From: Prevotella sp. 10(H)
GTDB lineage: Bacteria > Bacteroidota > Bacteroidia > Bacteroidales > Dysgonomonadaceae
NCBI RefSeq assembly: GCF_000711235.1
Contig: NZ_JOMI01000007.1
Location: 434,001-498,000, forward strand
Length of the DNA stretch: 64,000 nt
Direction of reading: 5' to 3'
Each line of letters begins with the position of its first letter. The first letter of the stretch is position 1. The position numbers and the translations under genes are program-made. The notes beneath the pieces are model-generated. The model ran no database searches. It saw only the letters and a program-made list of their open reading frames with translations, and was not told the DNA's origin. This document shows positions 45,918 through 53,246 of the stretch, piece after piece.

Positions 45918-48362
45918 ATGACGAGATTATTGTATGTTATACTCTTAGGCATATTTCTATTTTCTTGTAATACAAGGAATCTAAAGTACGATATGCCGGA
46001 TATCGATGCACCGTATCCGGCAGTGAGTGGTACTTTTTCCGGAGTAGATGTCCCTCAGTCGCCGGATCCTCTGGTAGCTATGAGATGGGATGACCCGAAA
46101 CCGACCGATAGTCTCGAAGTGTATGTCTTAAAGCCTGTAAGCGTGCAGGCAGACAATTCGGAAAATGTATCGGTTAAAAATGCATCGACATTAACCGTAA
46201 CCGGCGCTTGCAATCTTATGTTTGATTTTGGACGCGTGAGTGCAGCATGGCTCGAGTTTGAATCTGAGGACTTGGACGGGGAAATAGAAATGAGTATAAG
46301 TGAATTTAATGAACCCGCCGTATTTAATGCCGGTTCGCAACATCCGAAAAAAACGGATGTTGCGGTACGTTATGGAAATACATACAGATTGGAACTAAAT
46401 GATCAGTTATACGAAGGGGTTCGTTTCGGCTGGATTCATATTCATTCACTGAAAAAGCCCGCACATATTTCTTCTGTCAGACTTGTGTGCCAGATAAAGC
46501 CAACTAATTATGAAGGCAGCTTTGCTTGTAGCGATACTTTATTAACACGTATCTGGTATACCGGAGCATATACAGTAAAGCTGAATTTATTACAAGACCA
46601 TTTCGGTGCTATATTGATGGAGCGCAGCGACCGTCATTCGTGGACGGGAGATGCACATACATCGCAGGCAGCCTCGATGGTTGCATTCGGGAACTTTGAT
46701 TTTGTAAAGACAAATCTGCGGTATACTTCCACTCAGTTTAATGGGATTGCCAGCTATTCGCTGTACTGGGTGCTTAGTCTTATCGATTATTACAGATACA
46801 CAGGCGATAAAGAATTATTAGATGAAATGCATGAAAATGCCTGTAATAAACTTGATATAGCATATGAGCATTATGGTAAGAATCCCCGCTTATCATTTTA
46901 TGGATGGGATGAGCGTTTAGGAGCAGGCTTTGAAAATGCAAGCTGCGATGAATCACAAAATGCTTACAAAATGCTATCGATAAGAGCATGGAATGAATAT
47001 AGTGAAATACTCGAGCAGGCAGGGTATCAAGAAGTAGCTGCTAAATATAAAAAGTATGCAGAGGAGAAAATTAATTCGTTAAGGGCAGACAATAAATGGA
47101 TTGAACAGCTAAACGTTCATTCGGGAGCAGATGCAGTAAATGCCGGATTTATAAATAAAGAGGAAGAAAACCGTCTTTTAGATAGGGTATTTTCTAACCG
47201 TATGCAACGGCTATCATATTCTCCATTCAATCAATATTTTATTATTCAGGCTCTGGCTAGAGCTAATTCATATGACAAAGCTTTAAATACTATAGATGAT
47301 TGCTGGGGAGGGCAGATCCGGTATGGCGCTACAACTTTCTTCGAAGTTTTCCGCCCTTCATGGAACGATATTTCCAAACCAAATGATGCACCTATAAATA
47401 ACCAATGTGGTTATACAAGTTTTACACATCCTTGGAGTGCGGGAGTAACCAAATGGCTGAGTGAAGAAATCTTAGGCATAAAACCGACTTCAGCTGGATT
47501 CGCTAAATTTATTATTAAGCCTCATCTGTCATCGGAAGTTACATGGGTAAAAGGTCATACACCTACGCCGCATGGCAAAATAGAAGTTGCATTTGATATA
47601 AAGTCAGGGAAACATTCATTCTCTGTACCGGAGAATACCGTTGCTACTGTAGCGATTCCCAAAGCCGGACGTACAATAGGAAAAGTAACATTCAATAAAG
47701 AAGGAAAAGAGAAATTATCAGAAGACGATAACTTTATTTATTATGCTGATTTTCCTGCAGGGAATTATCAGGTTAAAGCAGACTATTCCGGGGATTTAAT
47801 TTCATTTAAACCCGAGCCTTTTTTATACGATTACGATAACGGAGCCGTGAATGAAGATAATAAAACACAAGGGAACTGGAAAAGCAAATATGGAAGTAAA
47901 GGATACATTCTCTGTAATTTCGATAGCCTTCAGAACCGTATGCAATTACCAGATTTTATAGAGCAGGTAAAATTTAATATGAATGGGAATGTTCATTGGA
48001 CAACAAAATCTGATGACCCGAGAGCTTTACTGTCTGATACTGATGACCGGATACGGAATCTCGGAGCATTTTATACCCTCGATCCTATACCTTGCAAGCA
48101 GACTATGACGGCCGATATATATAGTCGTAAAGATCAATCATATCGCATATCTTTATATTTTGTAGATTGGGATAAGAAGAATCGCCGTTCTGCTATAGAG
48201 GTATTTGATCTGGATAACAAAAGATTGCTTATGCCGGTTCAGATGATACGCGACTATGAGCAGGGTAAATATATAACTTTAAATCTTAAGCAGCCTGTAA
48301 GAATAAGGATAAATCAGGTCAGAGGGGATAATGCAACTTTGAGCGGCATCTTTTTTGACTGA
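45918..48362 (+). CDS. GH78-like alpha-L-rhamnosidase lipoprotein
   Basis: An 814-residue lipoprotein (signal about 1-16, lipobox GIFLFSC). Beta domains (to about 195) include the carbohydrate-binding sandwich common in GH78 (MFDFGRVSAAWLEFES near 97). The (alpha/alpha)6 catalytic domain (about 195-540) has MERSDRHSWTGDAHTSQA near 234, the counterpart of the ERDERLGWTGDAQ motif of GH78, and FYGWDERLGAG near 327. A C-terminal beta domain (about 545-630) and an extra beta-rich part with YDYDNGAVNEDNKTQ follow. It should release terminal rhamnose at the cell surface or in the periplasm. It is second in a two-gene operon, and a terminator follows. Confidence 0.85.
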   Translation: MTRLLYVILLGIFLFSCNTRNLKYDMPDIDAPYPAVSGTFSGVDVPQSPDPLVAMRWDDPKPTDSLEVYVLKPVSVQADNSENVSVKNASTLTVTGACNLMFDFGRVSAAWLEFESEDLDGEIEMSISEFNEPAVFNAGSQHPKKTDVAVRYGNTYRLELNDQLYEGVRFGWIHIHSLKKPAHISSVRLVCQIKPTNYEGSFACSDTLLTRIWYTGAYTVKLNLLQDHFGAILMERSDRHSWTGDAHTSQAASMVAFGNFDFVKTNLRYTSTQFNGIASYSLYWVLSLIDYYRYTGDKELLDEMHENACNKLDIAYEHYGKNPRLSFYGWDERLGAGFENASCDESQNAYKMLSIRAWNEYSEILEQAGYQEVAAKYKKYAEEKINSLRADNKWIEQLNVHSGADAVNAGFINKEEENRLLDRVFSNRMQRLSYSPFNQYFIIQALARANSYDKALNTIDDCWGGQIRYGATTFFEVFRPSWNDISKPNDAPINNQCGYTSFTHPWSAGVTKWLSEEILGIKPTSAGFAKFIIKPHLSSEVTWVKGHTPTPHGKIEVAFDIKSGKHSFSVPENTVATVAIPKAGRTIGKVTFNKEGKEKLSEDDNFIYYADFPAGNYQVKADYSGDLISFKPEPFLYDYDNGAVNEDNKTQGNWKSKYGSKGYILCNFDSLQNRMQLPDFIEQVKFNMNGNVHWTTKSDDPRALLSDTDDRIRNLGAFYTLDPIPCKQTMTADIYSRKDQSYRISLYFVDWDKKNRRSAIEVFDLDNKRLLMPVQMIRDYEQGKYITLNLKQPVRIRINQVRGDNATLSGIFFD

Positions 48363-48414
48363 TGATTAAAATAGATACTTCTTATACTATAACACACTAC
48401 GAAGTTTAATGACG

Positions 48415-48450
48415 AAAGAGCAGATTACATAGGGAATCTGCTCTTTTATT
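48415..48450 (+). terminator. Terminator after the GH78-like gene
   Basis: A perfect 12-bp stem AAAGAGCAGATT / AATCTGCTCTTT (48415-48426 with 48435-48446), loop of 8, then T-rich. It may also serve the convergent nrd operon. Confidence 0.85.
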
Positions 48451-48481
48451 GCATTACACTTTATATTTATCTACTTATGCA

Positions 48482-48703
48482 TTATAAGATTTTAATTCTT
48501 TCGGCTATCTCAAGGCTCTTAAAGGAGATATATAAAGGAGAAAAATAAGTTTCATTTCCCAAATAAACCAGAACTATCTCATGCTTTCTTTTCTCAGGAA
48601 ATACATTAAGTATCTTTCTATAATTAATTTCTTTATCCCATGAGAAATGGGATAAAATTGTATCAGAAAATATTACCTCAATACATTCCTTATTCTTTTT
48701 CAA
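48482..48703 (-). CDS. Small protein of the nrdDG operon
   Basis: A 73-residue protein, mixed charged and hydrophobic, with no signal peptide, no cysteine pair and no domain I recognise (IFSDTILSHFSW, HEIVLVYLGNETYFSP, LEIAERIKIL). Its ATG overlaps the nrdG stop by 4 bp (ATGA at 48703-48700), a pattern of translational coupling that supports a real gene. By context it may work with anaerobic ribonucleotide reduction; there is no direct evidence. Confidence 0.55.
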   Translation of the reverse strand: MKKNKECIEVIFSDTILSHFSWDKEINYRKILNVFPEKRKHEIVLVYLGNETYFSPLYISFKSLEIAERIKIL

Positions 48704-49185
48704 AAAGTAACGGAGCGGTTTTTGATCTGAAATAAAAATGTCCGGTCAATCATTCCACCATCTTCAATCTTATAAAAACGCTGATTAGTGGCAGTATTGT
48801 TCAGTCCACCGAATTGTTCAATATACGGCCCGAGTTTTATATAATTAAAACTGGCAGGAGAAATACTTTCAGGTAATTTACTCTTTCCCGAATACCATGC
48901 TGTTTTTATATTTCCATTCGATTTATGACGTATTAATATGGAGAACTTTTCTATTTCTTCAGGTGCGGAATCTCCTCCCATAAAGCATACACAAGTGATC
49001 GAATTTCCATATCTATCTAACAGGTGATCTATAACATACTCATATAATATTTCGCCTGTATTCTGTTGTAAATAAGGGCTATGGCAACTTTTGCAGCAAT
49101 TGGGGCAATTGGAGAGGTTAACAGCAAGTGTTACCTCTCCCGGTATTTCCTGAAATACTATATCATAGCTGACGTACCGTAGCAT
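48700..49185 (-). CDS. nrdG: Anaerobic ribonucleotide reductase activating protein
   Basis: NrdG is a radical SAM enzyme that makes the glycyl radical on NrdD. The 161-residue protein has the CX3CX2C cluster motif as Cys27, Cys31 and Cys34 (NCPNCCKSC), followed by HSPYLQ as in other NrdG, and CFMGGDSAPEEI near 80, the glycine-rich SAM contact. It overlaps the end of nrdD by 23 bp, so both are made together. Confidence 0.95.
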   Translation of the reverse strand: MLRYVSYDIVFQEIPGEVTLAVNLSNCPNCCKSCHSPYLQQNTGEILYEYVIDHLLDRYGNSITCVCFMGGDSAPEEIEKFSILIRHKSNGNIKTAWYSGKSKLPESISPASFNYIKLGPYIEQFGGLNNTATNQRFYKIEDGGMIDRTFLFQIKNRSVTF

Positions 49186-51253
49186 AATGCCTCTGTGCAG
49201 CCTCCTTCTGCCTACTTTGTGAGAAATTGCTCACACGCTTCATATAACCTATAATTCTTGTCAGATAATCAAGGTTTTTGCCCTTACAGGACGGACATTC
49301 TTTAAGATTTCGTTTGTCTATATGCCCGCAGTCGTTGCACACAGTATTAGGGATGTTGAATGTAAAATAATTACAGCCTTCCTGTGCGGCAACCTTTAAT
49401 AAATGATTATACTGCGATTTGGTGAGATGTTCGTCCAGATTGAGGTGTAACGCAGAACCTCCTGTAAGCCTGTCTATATACCTGCGGCCATGCAATCTGA
49501 ATTTATCTATAATATTCAACGATTCATCTTCCACTATATAGAAATAACTGTTGTAGCAGTCACGTTTTACGATATATCCATCTTCTCTGTCCCATTTGGC
49601 ATGTTTCACGCCTACATTTTCAGCCGGAATCATTTCGCAATTAAACATCACCTCTTTAGTACGGTATCTTTTGTTTGCATCTTCAATAAGCCCGAGTACA
49701 TTTCCTACAAATTCCTCATAGAGAGGATTGTCGCTGATTTCAATTCCGAGGGATTCTGCGGCTTCTACCAACCCATTCACCCCGATAGTAAGGTATTGGC
49801 GGCTCATATTGATATATCCGGCATCGAACAGAGGCAGCATGCCTTTAGACTGCATATATTTCAGATTTTCGTTATAAGCCATCTGTACTTTATGTACGAG
49901 GTCAATCACTTCTTCAAGGAAAAACTGATAAGGCATGCCTTTCTTTGTTGCATGCTGGATGCAGCGATTCAGATTAATGGTTAATACGCTTTTCGAACCG
50001 GTGGAAACCCCTCCTGCACCCAGTGTATAACTGAATCCGTTATCCTGAATCTCATTCCGAAGCCGGCAGCAGCTACTAAGCGAGTCGGCATTGTCACTTA
50101 TATATGTAAAGAAAGAGTGTCCGTCAGCATACATTTCGGCTGTGAATTCACCATATTCTTTATCTTTTGGTTCTCCGTTTTCGGTAAGGAGCGCCATCGT
50201 TTCTACAGGGAAAGTCAGTACAGCGCGGGTACGTTCGCGGTTAAACCATTTCATGAAAAACTTCTGAAGCCAATTTAGAGAATCCCAATGCGGAGAACTG
50301 CCATCGGGAAACACGAAGTTACTGAACAAGCTTTCGAAGTAATACTTGTCGTAATAAGATATATTCCAGAATACAGCCTGGAAATTTCTTGCTCCTGTAG
50401 GCTGGTTTATGGAGTAGACAATTTGTTCGAAGTAATCGGAGAGAACTTTTTCCAATGTACGCTGCCTTGTGGATAGGTCTACTACCTTGTCGGAATTCAG
50501 GTAATAATCTTTACCGTATTCCAATCCGATAAAATAGTTCATATACATCAGGAACTCAGGTGTCGCACATGCGCCGCTAAGCATACTCGATACCATAAAT
50601 ACCATATTTATAAACCCTCCGCTGAAAGATTTGAGATTTGTTGGGGCTTTTGAGTTGCCGCCTATTGAAGTGGTACCGCCTATCAGCCATGGATACATGG
50701 TAATACTGGCGCAATAATTGGCGAGACTTGTTTCGTCGTTTTTATATATGTAATGACTATTGAGTAGTTGAATATAGCGGTCGGAAACCTCTTTTCCATA
50801 CATCTCTTTCAGCTTGTCTGTAAGCATTCTTCGATTGAGGCGGATAAAATTCGATTTAGGAAGTTCACCGATAAGGGTTGCCATATTCTTATTCTCTACA
50901 TTGGCATTCGAATCATATTTACTGCCTGAAGCAGCATTCTGAGCATCGCAATAATCCATAAGGAAATTAAGTTTATCCCTCACTTCCCTGTCTTCGAGGT
51001 GTTTTTGCCTATAGAGCATGAAAGATTTGGCTACCATATAATATCTTTCGGCCATCAAAGCTACTTCTACCTGATTTTGTATATCCTCAACGGTGGTGCC
51101 GTTGGTGATGCTAACCCTGCTAAGTATGTTTGTGATCACATCTTCGGTAGCAAAACTACCCACTGAAAGGAATGCCTTCGCAACCGCATTCTTGATTTTT
51201 TCGAGTGAAAAAGATTCTTTCTTTCCATCTCTTTTAATAATAACAATCTCCAT
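49163..51253 (-). CDS. nrdD: Anaerobic ribonucleoside-triphosphate reductase (class III)
   Basis: NrdD reduces NTPs to dNTPs without oxygen, with a glycyl radical and formate or a thiol system. The 696-residue protein has an N-terminal ATP cone (about 1-95, VIIKRDGKKESFSLEKIKNA), the catalytic barrel with SGGFINMVFMVSSMLSGACA near 211 and GGVSTGSKSVLTINLNRCIQ near 417, a C-terminal zinc site of two CX2C pairs (CNDCGH, CPSCKG) and the radical glycine, probably Gly669 in TRIIGYMKRVSNFSQ. The enzyme needs no cobalamin, yet a cobalamin riboswitch lies in its 5' leader, so it is probably turned off when B12 is at hand. Confidence 0.97.
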   Translation of the reverse strand: MEIVIIKRDGKKESFSLEKIKNAVAKAFLSVGSFATEDVITNILSRVSITNGTTVEDIQNQVEVALMAERYYMVAKSFMLYRQKHLEDREVRDKLNFLMDYCDAQNAASGSKYDSNANVENKNMATLIGELPKSNFIRLNRRMLTDKLKEMYGKEVSDRYIQLLNSHYIYKNDETSLANYCASITMYPWLIGGTTSIGGNSKAPTNLKSFSGGFINMVFMVSSMLSGACATPEFLMYMNYFIGLEYGKDYYLNSDKVVDLSTRQRTLEKVLSDYFEQIVYSINQPTGARNFQAVFWNISYYDKYYFESLFSNFVFPDGSSPHWDSLNWLQKFFMKWFNRERTRAVLTFPVETMALLTENGEPKDKEYGEFTAEMYADGHSFFTYISDNADSLSSCCRLRNEIQDNGFSYTLGAGGVSTGSKSVLTINLNRCIQHATKKGMPYQFFLEEVIDLVHKVQMAYNENLKYMQSKGMLPLFDAGYINMSRQYLTIGVNGLVEAAESLGIEISDNPLYEEFVGNVLGLIEDANKRYRTKEVMFNCEMIPAENVGVKHAKWDREDGYIVKRDCYNSYFYIVEDESLNIIDKFRLHGRRYIDRLTGGSALHLNLDEHLTKSQYNHLLKVAAQEGCNYFTFNIPNTVCNDCGHIDKRNLKECPSCKGKNLDYLTRIIGYMKRVSNFSQSRQKEAAQRHYATVRQL

Positions 51254-51397
51254 ATACTGAATTATAAAAATGATTTCAAGTCTGTTGAAGTATCGTTTTC
51301 GAAGCAGAATGCAGGAAGGGTGTTACATGTATGAAGTGTCTATGTAAGTCTCCGCCCTGTTGCTTTTCACCCGAAGCTCCGGATCTTATAATATACA
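51254..51397. other. nrdD leader, riboswitch expression platform
   Basis: Between the riboswitch aptamer and the nrdD ATG. On the minus strand it contains a small hairpin (CCGGAGCTTCGGG near 51382-51370) and G-rich GGGCGGAG near 51355-51348 that can pair with aptamer loops. No T-run terminator was seen, so control at translation is more likely. Confidence 0.4.
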
Positions 51398-51548
51398 TGG
51401 CAGGTCTTCTGACTTATTCCGGTTAGACGCCTTCCCGTCTAACAGACAGTGGCATGGGAATCTAACTTTTCATTGAAACTTACAGCTACGGGGATAGTTC
51501 AGGACTTACACCTGATTCCCTTTTCATCCGGTTTTCACCGGAACCATA
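51398..51548 (-). promoter_or_regulatory. Cobalamin (B12) riboswitch upstream of nrdD
   Basis: The minus strand shows the aptamer in order: GGTGAAAACCGG, GGGAATCAGGTGTAAGTCC, CCCCGTAGCTGTAA, GCCACTG followed by the GTTAGACGGGAAGGCGTCTAAC hairpin (quoted only by its ends here: GTTAGACGGG, GTCTAAC), and the conserved close AGTCAGAAGACCTGCC. This is the classic B12-box order. The aptamer starts a few bases after the predicted transcription start at about 51549. Confidence 0.92.
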
Positions 51549-51555
51549 TACAAAA

Positions 51556-51563
51556 CAAAGGTA
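51556..51563 (-). promoter_or_regulatory. -7 box for the nrdD operon
   Basis: The minus strand reads TACCTTTG (TAnnTTTG); transcription would start near 51549, right at the 5' edge of the riboswitch. Confidence 0.65.
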
Positions 51564-51618
51564 TATTATTTATTTGATATAATAATAAAAAATGAATATT
51601 ATTATTTTGTGTATTTTT

Positions 51619-51743
51619 GAAAAGTTTTCCAAAATAATTTTTAAAGTATTGATTGTAAGGTTATTAATATTTTAAAAATGTAGAAAAGTTTTCCAAATTG
51701 ATGATTTTATAGTGTGTTTTGTGTGCTTTGTGGAAAATTTTTG
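51619..51743. repeat. Repeated GAAAAgTTTTCCA element upstream of nrdD
   Basis: GAAAAGTTTTCCA occurs at 51619-51631 and 51683-51695, and TGGAAAATTTTTG, its near complement (11 of 13), at 51731-51743. The core GAAAAnTTTTC is palindromic. Three copies within 125 bp upstream of the nrdD promoter make an operator set for an unknown regulator likely. Confidence 0.5.
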
Positions 51744-51763
51744 GAGTTTATAATTGCCTAAAC

Positions 51764-52732
51764 TTAATTCTGTTCTTCAATTATTTTTACATACTCTGTA
51801 GGAGTCATTCCCACTATTTGTTTAAATACTTTATTGAATGTCGATTGATATTTAAAACCACATGTCAGATAAATATATTTCATTGTGTATCTTTTGTGGT
51901 CACCGTTATCAAACATAATTTTTACCATATTGATACGATATACATTTACAAATGTATTAAAATTCATATCGTTATTTATTTTTATGGCTTTGGATATATA
52001 GCTGACATTTGAGTTAATAGCGCTTGCTAGTTGTGATGCAGTAAAGTCAGGATTACAATAAGGTCTCTTTTTTTCGAAATAATGTATTATGCTTTTATAA
52101 ATCTCGTTATGTTTAATGTTTATCACTTCCTTTCGCTCTTCTATATCTACTATTCTGCCCGATTCTTCTTCTATGAGTTTCCTGACCTTCATTTGACTGA
52201 TTTTATTCAGATTATAAATAAAAAAGAAAAGCAGGTAAAGACAACAAACTATTGTCAGAATATTGATCATAGTAATCTGATCCTTGGTTAAGGTGGGATA
52301 GTATTTCTTCGGGAAAAAAGGATCTATAATAATAACCATGCAAATTACAACTATTATACAGATACACCAGTATAAAGTAGTACGTCCAGAAAAAAACAAA
52401 AGTGAAGCTATGGGTATTAATATATACCATAAGAAGGCAGTTATTTGTGCCATCTGCCAGTAAAAGCAAACTATTGGGAAAAGAGTGAGGGCACATTGCA
52501 CCAGATATAAGAAAACAATGCGCTTTAAAAGCCTGAGATTAATTCTAAGAAGTGGTATGAAAAATAAGGGTACATGAAGCAGTGTGTAAATGCCGGTTAC
52601 AACATCCAATGGACTTATGCCCTGATAGAAATAATAAAGAGTAAATAAAATATAATTTGGTAATATGCAGTATAGGTAGTTACGGCATATTTTCGACAAA
52701 GTGTAGTCTATTTCAGAATTATCTCTAGACAT
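51764..52732 (-). CDS. Membrane-bound AraC-type transcriptional regulator
   Basis: A 322-residue protein with about six predicted membrane helices in the first 185 residues (for example ITAFLWYILIPIASLLFFSG near 96 and LYWCICIIVVICMVIIIDPF) and a C-terminal AraC-type double helix-turn-helix (about 220-315; ASQLASAINSNVSYISKAIK, then CGFKYQSTFNKVFKQIVGMT and PTEYVK). Such proteins can sense a signal in the membrane and act on DNA directly. The gene is not in an operon. Target unknown; the next gene, at 53247, is divergent. Confidence 0.85.
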   Translation of the reverse strand: MSRDNSEIDYTLSKICRNYLYCILPNYILFTLYYFYQGISPLDVVTGIYTLLHVPLFFIPLLRINLRLLKRIVFLYLVQCALTLFPIVCFYWQMAQITAFLWYILIPIASLLFFSGRTTLYWCICIIVVICMVIIIDPFFPKKYYPTLTKDQITMINILTIVCCLYLLFFFIYNLNKISQMKVRKLIEEESGRIVDIEERKEVINIKHNEIYKSIIHYFEKKRPYCNPDFTASQLASAINSNVSYISKAIKINNDMNFNTFVNVYRINMVKIMFDNGDHKRYTMKYIYLTCGFKYQSTFNKVFKQIVGMTPTEYVKIIEEQN

Positions 52733-53139
52733 TCTTTTTCTTATAAGGTTGATATATGTAGTACAGGATATTTAAAAAACCTATTTTTGTAATCTATGCT
52801 GAAACTGATCAGGTGAATATTAATTAAATATCTCCTAATTTATTTATCTCCGTTTATAAATCAGGGGGTAGCAATGCCCTTGTCTTCACAAATAGTATTA
52901 AAAAAGAACCGGATGTGCAAAAATAGCAATTAAGCGCTAAATATTAGTATTTTTCTATATAGATAGGTGTTAAGCCGTACTCCTAAAAATTCATAAACAA
53001 TTTTTTAAATATAACTTATTTTATATACTGGATATTAGTCTATTATGTGATTTTGGGCTTTGTCTTAAATAATATGATAAAGACTAAAAAAGTGTTTAAT
53101 GTTTCAATTTTATAATGGATATATTCTCTTGAGGTAGAA

Positions 53140-53147
53140 TAAATTTG
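53140..53147 (+). promoter_or_regulatory. -7 box for the 53247 gene
   Basis: TAAATTTG matches TAnnTTTG; the UTR to the ATG at 53247 would be about 93 nt and contains the tandem repeat. Confidence 0.5.
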
Positions 53148-53168
53148 TATTGAAGAATAGAAAACTAT

Positions 53169-53198
53169 ACAAGATAAGACAAAACAAGATAAGACAAA
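53169..53198. repeat. Perfect 15-bp tandem repeat in a 5' UTR
   Basis: ACAAGATAAGACAAA occurs twice head to tail (53169-53183, 53184-53198); a partial third copy, TAAGACAAACA, follows at 53234-53244, just before the ATG. Confidence 0.9.
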
Positions 53199-53246
53199 TA
53201 TTTTTCGAGAGGGTAGATTACAATTATAATAACTAAGACAAACAAA

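Larger units (their letters stand above)
52733..53246. other. Divergent intergenic region with tandem 15-bp repeat
   Basis: 514 bp with no convincing gene (the longest ATG frame seen has 19 codons). It holds a plus-strand TATTTTTG at 52782-52789, another -7 box at 53140-53147, and a perfect 15-bp tandem duplication at 53169-53198 in the leader of the 53247 gene. Confidence 0.5.
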
